Below are positions 7,731 through 16,617 of a stretch of DNA of 64,000 nt, piece after piece (the stretch's first letter is position 1; the number at the start of each line of letters is the position of its first letter). Both the position numbers and the translations under genes were made by a program. Origin of the DNA: DATARR01 sp044868005 (GTDB lineage: Bacteria; Acidobacteriota; Thermoanaerobaculia; Multivoradales; UBA5704); contig JBIOVX010000289.1 of the NCBI GenBank assembly GCA_044868005.1, positions 1 through 64,000 of the forward strand. Reading direction: 5' to 3'. The notes under the pieces were generated by a model that saw only the letters and a list, made by a program, of their open reading frames with translations, was not told the DNA's origin and did no database searches.

Positions 7731-10352
7731 ATGCCGCCTGCCCCGCCACCCCGCCTCGCCGCCGCGCTGCTGCGCACGCTGCTTCCCCTCGCGGAGCGGG
7801 ACGAGGTGATTGGAGACCTCGGGGAGGAATACGCGCGGCGGCGAGGTGCGCAGGGCCAAGCCGCCGCCTCCTTCTGGCTCTGGCGGCAGGTGCTGGGCTC
7901 CGGGCCGGCGCTCCTGCGGCGGAGCTGGTGGCGCGGCTGGACCGGATTCGAGCCGGCGGCGAGCCGGCTGCTCCCAGGAGGACCCGCTATGGAAAGCTGG
8001 ATCATGGATCTGCGGTACGCGGTGCGGCGCCTGCGCTCGCGGCCGACGTACACGTTGCTCGCGGTGCTCACCCTCGCGCTCGGCGTCGGCGGCACCGCCG
8101 CCATCTTCAGCATCGTGCGCGGACTGCTGCTCGAGCCGCTTCCCTACACGCGCGAGGCGGAGGTGGCCGTCTTCTGGAATCAGTTCGACTGGTCGGAGGC
8201 GGAGCACCTCTACCTGCGGCCGAACTATCCCGGCTTCAGCCGTGTGGCCGCGTACACGATGAACGGGGTGACGCTGGAGTCGAGCGAGGGGCCGGCGCGG
8301 TTGGTCTCCGGCATCTCCGCTTCCGTGGAGCTGTTCGACGTGCTCGGCGTGCGCCCGGCGCTCGGCCGCGGCTTCCAGCCGGGTGAGGACCGGGAGGGCG
8401 GCGAGCCGATCGCCGTGCTCAGCCACGGGCTATGGCAGGAGATGGGCGGCGATGCCTCCATCCTCGGCCGGCGCATCCGCCTCGACGGCGTGCCGCGGAC
8501 GGTGGTCGGCGTGATGCCGCGCGGCTTCTGGTTCCCCGACCCCAGCGTGCGCGTCTGGCTTCCCGAGCCGCTCGATCCCGAGAACCGGAGCGGCAACTAC
8601 GCGATGATCGGACGTCTCGCGCCGGGGAAGCGCATGGATGGCATGGCTCCCGAGCTCGCCCGCATCACCGCCGCGCTCGACGAGCGGTTCGACTACCCCG
8701 CGCAGTGGGACAAGACCAAGAACGCATCGCTCACCCCCATCCGCGAGTACCTCCTCGGCTCGCTGCGGCCGGCGCTGCTCTCCACGCTCGCCGCCATGGC
8801 GGTCATCCTCCTCATCGCCTGCGCCAACGTCGCGGCGCTGATGCTCACGCAGGTGAACCGCCGCACCGGCGAGCTGGCGGTGCGCTTCGCGCTGGGCGCC
8901 GATCGCCGCCGGATCACGCGGCAGCTCCTCGTCGAGGCGTTGGTGCTCGGCCTCATCGCCGGCGGCGTCGGGGCGCTCCTGGCCACGGCCGGTTTCCGGC
9001 TGCTGGCCGGCGCGCTGCCGCTGGGAGCGTGGGCGGAGCGCGCGGTGCTCGACTGGACGTTGTTCGGCGCCGCCATCGGGCTCTCCCTGTTCGCCGCGGT
9101 GGCCATCGCGCTGATTCCGGCGAGCTCGCTCTGGCGCGGCGACCTGCGGGATGCCCTCACGCGGCTGCGGACGGCGGCGGGCGGAGGCCGCGTCGAGAGC
9201 GGGCTCGTGGTGGCGGAGGTCGCGCTGGCGGTGCTCCTCACCGCCGGCGCCGCCCTGCTCATCCGCAGCGTCGTCAATCTGTACGCCATCGATCCGGGGC
9301 TGGAAACCCGCGGCGTGGCGGTGCTCGACCTCGTGGCCGGCGAGGCCACGAAGACGCCCGAGCGCCGGCAGACCCTGCGCAGCCTGCTGGACGAGATGGA
9401 GCAACTCCCCGGCGTCAGCGCGGCGGCGCTCACCACCAAGCTGCCGCTGCGCGGCAACGGGGACAATTGGGGCATCACCGTCGAGGGCCGGCCGGATCTC
9501 CCCGACTCCACCACCTTCTTCCGCCTGGTCTCCCGCGACTACTTCCAGGCGCTCGGCATCGCGGTGCGCCGGGGGCGCGGCTTCACCGGCGCCGATCAAG
9601 CGGGGAGCGAGCACGTGGTGGTGATCAACGAGGCGCTGGCGAAGAAGTACTTCCCGGATGTGGACCCGATCGGCAGGCGGTTGAATACGGGGTTCGACAG
9701 TTGGGAGCGCATCGTGGGCGTGGTGGAAAACGTCGCCGAGGCCAACCTCACCGACGAGCCGGCGCCGGCGCGCTACATGCTCGCCGACCAGATCGCGTAC
9801 GCGCCCGAGCGGCAGACCCTGGTGCTGCGCACGCAACGGCCGGCAGCCGCGGTGGCGGTGCTTGATGCGGCACGCAAGGCGGTGCAGCGCGTGGCGCCCG
9901 GTATCGCCGTGCAGGAGGCGACGACGATGGAGCGTGTCTTCACCCAGGCGGTAGGACCCGCGCGGCAGGTCATGACCTTGCTGACGCTGCTCACGGGGCT
10001 CGCCCTGGTGCTCGGCGCCATCGGGGTCTACGGCGTGATCTCCCATCACGTCAGCCGCCGCAAGCGCGATTACAGCATCCGCGTGGCGCTGGGGCTGCCG
10101 CCGGCTCGCGTGTTGCGGCAGGTGGTGGGCCGCGGCGCGGCGCTCGTCAGCCTTGGCATCGTGGTGGGCGTCGCCGCCTCGGTGGTGCTGGCGCGTTCCC
10201 TTGCGGCGCTGCTCTACGGCGTGGGCGCGGCGGATCCCCTCGCGCTCATGGCCGCGACGCTTGCCCTGCTGGCGGTTGGCATGCTCGCCGCGTTCGTGCC
10301 CGCCTGGCGCGCCAGCCGCGTGGATCCGGCGCGGGTCCTGCGCGAGCAGTGA
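7731..10352 (+). CDS. ADOP-type MacB/FtsX permease with N-terminal prefix domain
   Basis: 873 residues. The open frame extends upstream, but the ATG at 7731 fits the conserved beginning PPRLAAALLRTLLP...DEVIGDLGEEYARR, the permease prefix domain (about 1-80). Then follow MDLRYAVRRLRSRPTYTLLA with the first membrane helix, a large periplasmic MacB_PCD domain, three helices with an FtsX motif (about 345-500), a second periplasmic domain and a second FtsX block ending in PAWRASRVDPARVLREQ. This two-fold layout without an ATPase is the acidobacterial duplicated orphan permease. It probably works with an ABC ATPase encoded elsewhere, moving lipid- or antibiotic-like compounds. padR follows 17 bases downstream. 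Confidence 0.9.
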   Translation: MPPAPPPRLAAALLRTLLPLAERDEVIGDLGEEYARRRGAQGQAAASFWLWRQVLGSGPALLRRSWWRGWTGFEPAASRLLPGGPAMESWIMDLRYAVRRLRSRPTYTLLAVLTLALGVGGTAAIFSIVRGLLLEPLPYTREAEVAVFWNQFDWSEAEHLYLRPNYPGFSRVAAYTMNGVTLESSEGPARLVSGISASVELFDVLGVRPALGRGFQPGEDREGGEPIAVLSHGLWQEMGGDASILGRRIRLDGVPRTVVGVMPRGFWFPDPSVRVWLPEPLDPENRSGNYAMIGRLAPGKRMDGMAPELARITAALDERFDYPAQWDKTKNASLTPIREYLLGSLRPALLSTLAAMAVILLIACANVAALMLTQVNRRTGELAVRFALGADRRRITRQLLVEALVLGLIAGGVGALLATAGFRLLAGALPLGAWAERAVLDWTLFGAAIGLSLFAAVAIALIPASSLWRGDLRDALTRLRTAAGGGRVESGLVVAEVALAVLLTAGAALLIRSVVNLYAIDPGLETRGVAVLDLVAGEATKTPERRQTLRSLLDEMEQLPGVSAAALTTKLPLRGNGDNWGITVEGRPDLPDSTTFFRLVSRDYFQALGIAVRRGRGFTGADQAGSEHVVVINEALAKKYFPDVDPIGRRLNTGFDSWERIVGVVENVAEANLTDEPAPARYMLADQIAYAPERQTLVLRTQRPAAAVAVLDAARKAVQRVAPGIAVQEATTMERVFTQAVGPARQVMTLLTLLTGLALVLGAIGVYGVISHHVSRRKRDYSIRVALGLPPARVLRQVVGRGAALVSLGIVVGVAASVVLARSLAALLYGVGAADPLALMAATLALLAVGMLAAFVPAWRASRVDPARVLREQ

Positions 10353-10369
10353 GATTGAGGAGGATGGCC

Positions 10370-10690
10370 ATGAACGACATTTCTCCGCTCGGCACCTTCG
10401 AGGAACAGGTGATGCTCGCGGTGCTGCGCACCGGCGACGAGGCCTACGGCATGAACGTGCGCCGCGAGCTCGAGCGCGTCACCGGCCGCGAGGTGGCCAT
10501 CGGCGCCGTGTACGCGACGCTCGACCGGTTGGAGGCGAAGGGGCTCGTCGCCTCCAGCCGCTCGGGCACCGGCGCGGCCTCGCGCCGCCTCTTCGCCGTG
10601 ACGGCGCTCGGCGCGCGGGCACTGGCCGAGTCGCGGACGATGCGCGAACGGCTGTGGGAAGGCGTGGACCTGCGCCCGCTGCTGGCCTGA
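10370..10690 (+). CDS. PadR-family transcriptional repressor
   Basis: 106 residues with a winged helix: FEEQVMLAVLRTGDEAYGMNVRRELERVTGREVAIGAVYATLDRLEAKGLV is the standard PadR recognition domain, and the short C-terminal helix (ARALAESRTMRERLWEG) would dimerise. Of two nearby ATGs, 10370 is preferred because GAGGAGG ends 6 bases before it, while the one at 10364 directly abuts that site. The gene is the second in an operon with the permease. Autoregulation through the palindrome at 7688-7700 is likely but inferred. Confidence 0.9.
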   Translation: MNDISPLGTFEEQVMLAVLRTGDEAYGMNVRRELERVTGREVAIGAVYATLDRLEAKGLVASSRSGTGAASRRLFAVTALGARALAESRTMRERLWEGVDLRPLLA

Positions 10691-10705
10691 GCCGGGGCTC
10701 AGGCC
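10684..10705. terminator. Inverted repeat over the stop codons of two convergent genes
   Basis: GGCCTGAGCC and GGCTCAGGCC form a perfect 10-bp inverted repeat separated by two bases. One arm contains the padR TGA, the other the TGA of the sensor-domain gene on the opposite strand. The hairpin could end transcription from both sides, but there is no T-run, so intrinsic termination is uncertain. Confidence 0.45.
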
Positions 10706-11376
10706 GCGGCGAACCGCTCGCTGCCGAGCAGGAACGTCGCCGTGCCGCGCCAGACGAGGGCCAGCCCGTTCAGCAGGTTCAGGGACACGAACAAAAAGGC
10801 CACTCCGAGGAGCCCCACGGCCAGCGCGGCGGCCGGGGAGTCCACGAACCAGAGGTCGTAAACGAGATCCGTGTTGAAGTCTCCCCCCAGGAACCAGACG
10901 AACGGGGCGAGCATGAAGCCGGCCGACGTCGCCAGCATCGTCACCACGGCGATGAAGCTCACGATGCCCAGAGGAAACTTCACCAGCAGGAAGGCCATGC
11001 CTTTCCAGGTGACGGGATTCGAGAGGAAGGCCCCGACCCGCTGCAGCAAACCCGTGGCCGGCTGCTGGCTGCCGGGCGGCGGCAGCATGGGAGGCACGTC
11101 GGCACCCAGAGCATGGATGGCGAGCTGCCGCTCCAGCGCGGCGAGGCCCCAGCTCCCGGCGAAGACCAGGGCCAGGATCGGAATGCCGATCCAGACGATG
11201 GTCAGCCCGAAGCCTGTGGTGAGCCCCACCGTCAGGAAGACGAAGTAGATGATGCCCAGCGGCATCGCCAGCATCAGGTACAGCAGGTTGGTATAGGTGC
11301 GCAGCCGCAGCGGCGCCGTCAGGAAGTGAACCACGGCGTCGGCCAGCGTTATGTCGTCCCTCGGGTTTGCGTTCAT
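10699..11376 (-). CDS. Sensor-domain membrane protein (putative sensor family)
   Basis: 225 residues. The start at 11376 is set by GAGGAGG 7 bases upstream. The protein is mostly membrane-embedded, with hydrophobic segments near 27-50, 55-75, 125-150, 155-175 and 185-205, arranged as two hairpins. The pattern LLYLMLAMPLGIIYFVFLTVGLTTGFGLTIVWIGIPIL and its repeat LLVKFPLGIVSFIAVVTML match the putative sensor domain that in actinobacteria is fused to histidine kinases. Here it stands alone, so its output is unknown. The gene converges on padR, sharing the inverted repeat at their ends. Confidence 0.7.
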   Translation of the reverse strand: MNANPRDDITLADAVVHFLTAPLRLRTYTNLLYLMLAMPLGIIYFVFLTVGLTTGFGLTIVWIGIPILALVFAGSWGLAALERQLAIHALGADVPPMLPPPGSQQPATGLLQRVGAFLSNPVTWKGMAFLLVKFPLGIVSFIAVVTMLATSAGFMLAPFVWFLGGDFNTDLVYDLWFVDSPAAALAVGLLGVAFLFVSLNLLNGLALVWRGTATFLLGSERFAAA

Positions 11377-11485
11377 GGGAGTGCCTCCTCGGAGAGGACT
11401 ACGTGGAGGAGGAGGCGTGGGTTTCAGGGAAGAACACGGACGAGCACGGACCGACACGGACGAACATGGACGGAAGAGGATGGGA

Positions 11486-14074
11486 TTACTCCAACAGCAT
11501 CTCCCCCGCCGGCTCGCGCAGGTTGTAGCGCGAGCTCATGACGCGCCCGTACGCCCCGGCGTTGGCGATCAGCAGGACATCCCCCTCCGCGGTGGGCGGC
11601 AGGCGGCGGGAGCGGCCGAGGATATCTCCCGTCTCGCAGATGGGGCCGACGATATGGGCCGTCCAGGTGGGAGCTTCGTCGAGCCGCGAGAGGTTGACGA
11701 TGGGGTGATAGGCGCCGTAGAGCGGCGGCCGGATCAGCGAGTTCATGCCGGTCTCGAGACCCACGTACAGGACCTCGCCCTTGCGCTTGACCTGCGTCAC
11801 CCGCGCCAGCAGCACCCCCGCCTGCGCCACCAGGAAGCGGCCGGGCTCCAGCCAGAGCTCGAAACGCGGATTCGCCGCCTTGAAGCGTCGCAGCAGCTCG
11901 CCCAGGGCGGCGAGGTCCAGCGGGGTCTGGCCCGGCCGCTCCGGCACGCCGAGGCCGCCGCCGAGATCGAGCACCCGCGCCTCCGGGAAACGCTCGGCGG
12001 CCTCGGCCAGGAAGAGCGCCACCTCGCTCCAGGCCTCCGGCGAGCGGATGCCGCTGCCGATGTGGGCATGGAGGCCCGTCACCCGCGCGCCGCAGGCGGC
12101 GAGCAGCGGCTGGATCTCGTCGATCTGTTCCGGCGCCAGGCCGAACTTGGACTGCGCTCCCGCCGTGCGCACGTGCGCGTGGTGGCCCCTCCCCCGTCCC
12201 GGATCGAGGCGCAGGAAGACCTCGCGGCCGCGGAAGACCTCCGGCCACTCGCGCAACGGATGGAGGTTGTCGACCGTCACCTGCGCTCCCAGCTCGAAAC
12301 CGCGGCGGTACTCCTCGCGCGGCGCGAAATTGGGAGTGAACAGCAGGCGGGCGCCGTCGAGCTGCGGGAAGAGGGCCCGCACGTGCTCCAGCTCGGCCGC
12401 CGAGACGCATTCCAGCCCCAAGCCCGCGGCGTGGAAGACCCGCAGCACGTCCGCATGGCAGTTCGCCTTGAGCGAGTAGAACAGCCGATCCACCGCGTCG
12501 AGCGAGCGCAGCGCCGCCGCCGTGGAACGCAGGGTGCCGGCGTCGTAGACGTAGGTCGCTCCGCGGGCGGCGGCGATCTCCAGCAGCTCGCTCCGCCGCC
12601 GGCGCCACCACTCGCGATGCGAGGCGGCGGCCTCGTCCGGGGGCTCGCCGAACAGCTCGCTCCAGGTGGGACCGAAGAGCTCGCCCTCCCCTTTCTGGCC
12701 GAACAGCAGGCCGTGGAGCTGGCGCACCAGCCGCTCGCTCTGGTCCTCGTCCACGACGAAGGTCAGGTTGAGGTCGCTCGCCGCCTGGGTGACGAGGTGG
12801 ACCTTCATCTCCTCGAAGGCTTCGAGCACCGGCCCCAGCTCGTGGAGGATGGCGCGGATGCCGCGGCCGAGGAGCGACAGCGAGGACGCCGGCGCCACGA
12901 GGCTGGGCTCGCAGAACTCGGCGAGATCGCGGAACAGGCTCCCGACCACCGCGGGCTCCAGGGCGTTGGCCTGCGGATCGAGCGAGACGGTGACGTTCGT
13001 CTCCGAGGTGGAGACGGAATCCACGGAGAGGCCGTAGCGCGCGAAGACGGCGAAAGCGCGGGCGAGGAAGCCGACCTCCTGCCACATGCCGACCGTCTCC
13101 ATCGAGACGAGCGCAAGGCCGTGCCGCGACGAGATCGCCTTCACCTGCGGTCCGCTCACCGGGCCGGCGGCCGAGATCACCGTCCCGGGGACATCGGGAT
13201 GATCGGTCGACAGGACGTGCAGCGGAATGCCGTGGGCGCGCAGCGGCGGGATGGCGCGCGGGTGGAGCACCTTGGCTCCCATGGTGGCGATCTCCTGCGC
13301 CTCCTCGTAGGTCAGGGCGCGCAGCAGGCGGGCGGAGGGGATGAGCGCCGGGTTGGCCGTGAACAGGCCGGGCACGTCGGTCCAGATCTCGCACCGCGCG
13401 GCGCCCAGGCGGGCGGCGAAGTAGGCCGCCGACGTATCCGAGCCGCCGCGGCCGAGGAGGACCGTCTGTCCCTCGCGATTGCGGGCGATGAACCCCTGGG
13501 TGATCACCACCGCGGCAGGAATCTCCTCCAGCCGCCGGCTCAGCTCCTCGTCGCGCGCGAAATCGCAGGTGGCCGCGAGGTAGGCGCGCGGTCCGCCGGC
13601 GAGCGGGTCCTCGCGGGTCTCGAGCGCGGTGCGGGCGTCGAGCCAGGCGGTGTCGAGGCCTCGCGATTTCAGATAGTCGGCGCCGAGGCGGGTGGACATC
13701 AGCTCGCCGAAGGCCATCACCCGCGCCTCCAGAGCCGGACCGGCTTCGCGCAGCAGGGAGGCCGCGAGGGTGAGGCGGGAGAGCTCCTCGAAGTCGTCCC
13801 GCAGCAGCTCCGAGGCATCGAGGCCCAAGCCCGCGCCCAGCTCCAGATGCCGCGCCCGGATCGCCGCGAGCCCCTCCTCGTGCCGCCCTGCAACGGCCAG
13901 ATCGAGCAGCTCTTTCAGTTGATCCGAGACGCCGGAGAGGGCCGAGCAGACGACGAGAGGCCGCAGCCCCTCGCCGAGCCGCCGTTCGGCGAGCCCGGCG
14001 ATCGTCGACCAGCGCTCCGCCGTGGAGACGCTGGTGCCGCCGAACTTGAGGACGACCCAGGAGGGAGAAGTCAT
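11486..14074 (-). CDS. Bifunctional aspartate kinase / diaminopimelate decarboxylase
   Basis: 862 residues joining the first and last steps of the diaminopimelate route to lysine. Residues 1-305 are aspartate kinase (KFGGTSVS at 10-17; GRGGSDTSA at 208-216). Residues about 315-465 hold two ACT regulatory domains (SRHGLALVSMETVGM and the SVSTSETNVTVSLD element), which in this family bind lysine or threonine for feedback control. Residues 500-862 are PLP-dependent decarboxylase: YSLKAN with Lys-536 as the cofactor lysine, HIGSG at 671-675 and GGGLGV at 705-710. Fused enzymes of this kind are known in Xanthomonadaceae and Acidobacteriota. The gene stands alone between repeat-bearing intergenic regions. 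Confidence 0.93.
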   Translation of the reverse strand: MTSPSWVVLKFGGTSVSTAERWSTIAGLAERRLGEGLRPLVVCSALSGVSDQLKELLDLAVAGRHEEGLAAIRARHLELGAGLGLDASELLRDDFEELSRLTLAASLLREAGPALEARVMAFGELMSTRLGADYLKSRGLDTAWLDARTALETREDPLAGGPRAYLAATCDFARDEELSRRLEEIPAAVVITQGFIARNREGQTVLLGRGGSDTSAAYFAARLGAARCEIWTDVPGLFTANPALIPSARLLRALTYEEAQEIATMGAKVLHPRAIPPLRAHGIPLHVLSTDHPDVPGTVISAAGPVSGPQVKAISSRHGLALVSMETVGMWQEVGFLARAFAVFARYGLSVDSVSTSETNVTVSLDPQANALEPAVVGSLFRDLAEFCEPSLVAPASSLSLLGRGIRAILHELGPVLEAFEEMKVHLVTQAASDLNLTFVVDEDQSERLVRQLHGLLFGQKGEGELFGPTWSELFGEPPDEAAASHREWWRRRRSELLEIAAARGATYVYDAGTLRSTAAALRSLDAVDRLFYSLKANCHADVLRVFHAAGLGLECVSAAELEHVRALFPQLDGARLLFTPNFAPREEYRRGFELGAQVTVDNLHPLREWPEVFRGREVFLRLDPGRGRGHHAHVRTAGAQSKFGLAPEQIDEIQPLLAACGARVTGLHAHIGSGIRSPEAWSEVALFLAEAAERFPEARVLDLGGGLGVPERPGQTPLDLAALGELLRRFKAANPRFELWLEPGRFLVAQAGVLLARVTQVKRKGEVLYVGLETGMNSLIRPPLYGAYHPIVNLSRLDEAPTWTAHIVGPICETGDILGRSRRLPPTAEGDVLLIANAGAYGRVMSSRYNLREPAGEMLLE

Positions 14075-14091
14075 CGGATGCAGCCTGTTTT

Positions 14092-14176
14092 CGTAGGGGC
14101 GGGGCTTGTCCCCGCCCTAGGATGGGAAGGCGGCGAACGGTCCACCGCCCGGGCGGGGACAAGCCCCGCCCCTACG
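14092..14176. repeat. Dispersed palindromic repeat, complete copy
   Basis: Two perfect 26-base arms (14092-14117 and 14151-14176) face each other around a 33-base spacer. Each arm reads from CGTAGGGG into GGCTTGTCCCC and contains its own smaller palindrome. It sits between the convergently placed end of etfA and the start of lysAC. A diverged copy is at 16035-16086 and a half copy at 1-20. Such elements resemble REP-type intergenic palindromes; no transposase is present in the window. Confidence 0.75.
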
Positions 14177-14211
14177 TTGAAGAAATCCAAAGGAAGGCAG
14201 AGAGGCCTCCG

Positions 14212-15198
14212 CTACCCCTTCGCCGCGCGCACAGCTTCGGTGAGCGCCGGCAGCACCTCATGGAGATCGCCGACGATGCCGTAGTCGGCGACGGTGAAGA
14301 TCGGCGCGCCGGGGTCCTTGTTGATCGCCACGATCACCGAGGAGCCCTTCATGCCGACGAGGTGCTGGATGGCGCCGGAGATGCCGGCGGCGATGTAGAG
14401 CTTGGGCGCCACGGTCTGGCCCGAGGAGCCGATCTGGCGGTCGCGCGGCAGCCAGCCGTTGTCGATCACCGGCCGGCTGGCGCCGATCTCGGCGCCGAGG
14501 GCGCGCGCGAGCTCTTCGACGGGCCCCATCTTGTCCGCGCCGCCGACGCCGCGGCCCACCGCCACGATGACCTCCGCCTTGGTCAGATCCACCGTGTCGC
14601 CGCCAACTTCCTCGTAGCCGAGGATCTCGCGGTCCGGCTGTGCTCCGGCGAGGTCCACGTCGAGCGGCTTGACCTCCGCCTCGCCGCCGCGCACCACGCT
14701 GTCGGCCGGAAACGCGCCGGACTGCACGGAGACGAGCACCGTCCCCTCACCCTTGAGCCGCACCTTCGACTGCAGCTTGCCGGCCATCACCGGACGCGTC
14801 CAGACGAGACCGCCATCGGCGGATTCGAAGCCCGTGACCTCCGGCAGCAGGCCGGCGCCCACCGTCTGGGCGAGCCGGGCCATGAAATCCACCGTCTGAT
14901 AGGTGTGCGGGAAGACGACGAAGGCGGGCGCCGCCGCTTGGATCGCCGGCGCCAGCGCGCCGATGAAAGCGCCCGGCGTGTAGGCGCGCAGAGCGTCGTG
15001 GTCCGCCACGTGAACGGCGGCGAGATCGAGCTTCGCCACGTCCGCCGCGGCGAGCCCGACGCCGGCGCCGAGCAGCACGGCTTCGGCCTTGCCGCCGAGG
15101 CCCGCCGCCAGCTTCTGCGCCGCGGCGGCCGCTTCCCAGGAGATGCGGAGGAGTTGGCCCTCGCGATGTTGCAGCACCACCCAGACGCGCGTCGCCAT
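14212..15198 (-). CDS. etfA: Electron transfer flavoprotein alpha subunit
   Basis: 328 residues, normal length. The N-terminal domain I (about 1-190) is followed by the FAD-binding domain II with VGRGVGGADKMGPVEELA, the SRPVIDNGWLPRDRQIGSSGQTVAPKLYIAAGISGA signature and HLVGMKGSSVIVAINKDPGAPIF. With EtfB it forms a soluble heterodimer passing electrons from acyl-CoA and other dehydrogenases to ETF-quinone oxidoreductase. The start ATG overlaps the etfB stop by one base (TGATG), ensuring coupled production of the two subunits. Confidence 0.96.
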   Translation of the reverse strand: MATRVWVVLQHREGQLLRISWEAAAAAQKLAAGLGGKAEAVLLGAGVGLAAADVAKLDLAAVHVADHDALRAYTPGAFIGALAPAIQAAAPAFVVFPHTYQTVDFMARLAQTVGAGLLPEVTGFESADGGLVWTRPVMAGKLQSKVRLKGEGTVLVSVQSGAFPADSVVRGGEAEVKPLDVDLAGAQPDREILGYEEVGGDTVDLTKAEVIVAVGRGVGGADKMGPVEELARALGAEIGASRPVIDNGWLPRDRQIGSSGQTVAPKLYIAAGISGAIQHLVGMKGSSVIVAINKDPGAPIFTVADYGIVGDLHEVLPALTEAVRAAKG

Positions 15199-15992
15199 CA
15201 GAGCACCCTCGCTTCCCTTTGCAGCTTGCCGACCAGCGCCGAGGCCGCCGCCTTGGCGTCCCCCTCCAGGATCTGCGCTCCCCGGCCCGACTCCGGGAAA
15301 TGGACGGAGACGATCTCCAGCCGCGAGCCCGCCTCCCCCACCTGCGCGGCGTCGAGACCCAGATCGGCCGGCGTGGCGGTCGCGATCTCTTTCTTCTTCG
15401 CCGCCATGATGCCCTTGAGCGAGGCGTAGCGCGGATGGTTGAGGCCGGCCTGGATCTCCAGCACGGCCGGCAGGCGGACGCGCGACACCTCGTTGACGCC
15501 GCTCTCCATCTCGCGGGTCACCTTGGCCGTGCCATTCCCCTCCTCCAGCTCGACGCCCATCACCAGCCAGACGTGCGGCCAGCCGAGGTGGCCGGCGATG
15601 ACCGAGCCGGTGCCGCCGTAGCCCACGTCGTCCGACTGCGAACCGGTGAGCACGAGGTCGAAGCTGTCGCGCGCCAGCGCCGCCGCGAGGGCCCGGCCGT
15701 TCGCCAGGGCGTCGCCGCCGCGAAAGGCGGGGTCCGCCAGGTGGACGGCGCGCGCCGCGCCCACCGCCAGGGCCTTGCGCAAGGCCTCCTTGACGCGCTC
15801 CGGCCCGAGGCTGAAGACCACCACCTCGCCGCCCGTCTTCTCGGCGATGCGCAGGCCCTCCTCCAAGGCGTACTCGTCGCTCTCGTTGATGATGAACGGC
15901 AGGTCCTCCTCGTCCAGCCACCGGCCGTCGCGGCTGACGCGCAGCCGCGCCTCGGTGTTGGGCACCTGCTTGATGCAGACGGCGATCTTCAT
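15198..15992 (-). CDS. etfB: Electron transfer flavoprotein beta subunit
   Basis: 264 residues. MKIAVCIKQVPNTEA opens the AMP-binding alpha/beta fold; GSQSDDVGYGGTGSVIAGHLGWP and the recognition-loop region LPAVLEIQAGLNHPRYASLKGIMAAKKKEI are the family signature of EtfB. The conserved loop motif near LNHPRYASLKGIM contacts partner dehydrogenases. First gene of the etfBA pair; a GC-rich palindromic repeat lies just upstream. Confidence 0.96.
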   Translation of the reverse strand: MKIAVCIKQVPNTEARLRVSRDGRWLDEEDLPFIINESDEYALEEGLRIAEKTGGEVVVFSLGPERVKEALRKALAVGAARAVHLADPAFRGGDALANGRALAAALARDSFDLVLTGSQSDDVGYGGTGSVIAGHLGWPHVWLVMGVELEEGNGTAKVTREMESGVNEVSRVRLPAVLEIQAGLNHPRYASLKGIMAAKKKEIATATPADLGLDAAQVGEAGSRLEIVSVHFPESGRGAQILEGDAKAAASALVGKLQREARVL

Positions 15993-16034
15993 GCGGGGGC
16001 CTCTAGAAAGTGTGTTCCATGTAGTCTAGTTTTT

Positions 16035-16086
16035 CGTAGGGGTGGGGCTTGTCCCCACCCGGGCGAGGACAAGCCTCGCCCCTACA
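16035..16086. repeat. Dispersed palindromic repeat, diverged copy
   Basis: Two 26-base arms (16035-16060 and 16061-16086) directly abut. They are the same element as at 14092-14176 but without spacer and with several substitutions that mostly keep each internal palindrome paired (GGTGGGG with CCCCACC; GGCGAGG with CCTCGCC). Paired substitutions suggest selection for the hairpin. Confidence 0.7.
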
Positions 16087-16110
16087 TTAAAACAGGCATG
16101 CTTCCGGGTG

Positions 16111-16617
16111 CTACACCGCCTTCGCTCGGCCGCCGAGCAGCCGGCGCAGCAGCGGCGCCGGGGGATTGAACGCCCACACGCGGTCGCCGAAGCGCAGGGT
16201 GGGCACGACGCGCCGGCCGCCGCTCCGCTGCAGCACCAGGGCCTCGGCGCCGGCGTCGCGGTCGATGTCCACCTCGGCGAAGGGGGCCGCGGCGTTCTCC
16301 AGCACGTGCTTGGTGCGCCGGCAGTCCGGGCACCAGGCGGAGCTGTAGACGACCAGGTCCCGCGTCTGGATGCCGAGGCCCGCCGCCAGCCCGGACGCCT
16401 CCTCCGAGCTCAGGCGCACGCCGGCGATGCGGACGCTGCCGTCCGGCGCGGTGAGCAGGACGGCCGGCAGGTCCGATTCCGGCGAGATGCCGAGCCCCGC
16501 CAGGCGGCTCGCGGCCTGCGGCTGCGCCGCGAGGTCCACGCGGTGCCCGCAACCGGCGGGCGGCTCGGCGTGGCGCGTCGAATCGTAATAGACGTGGCAG
16601 TCCAGCGGCTGGTTCAT
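16111..16617 (-). CDS. Glutaredoxin-domain protein with a variable N-terminal part
   Basis: 168 residues. The C-terminal half (about 85-168) is a thioredoxin-fold glutaredoxin/NrdH-like domain: DLVVYSSAWCPDCRRTKHVLE with redox motif Cys-96-Pro-Asp-Cys-99, then VPTLRFGDRVW with the cis-Pro. The N-terminal half is predicted alpha/beta with HVYYDSTRHAEPPAGCGHRVDL and no family I recognise. It probably reduces disulfides in the cytoplasm. The start overlaps the stop of the SDR gene by 4 bases (ATGA), so the two form one operon. Confidence 0.75.
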   Translation of the reverse strand: MNQPLDCHVYYDSTRHAEPPAGCGHRVDLAAQPQAASRLAGLGISPESDLPAVLLTAPDGSVRIAGVRLSSEEASGLAAGLGIQTRDLVVYSSAWCPDCRRTKHVLENAAAPFAEVDIDRDAGAEALVLQRSGGRRVVPTLRFGDRVWAFNPPAPLLRRLLGGRAKAV

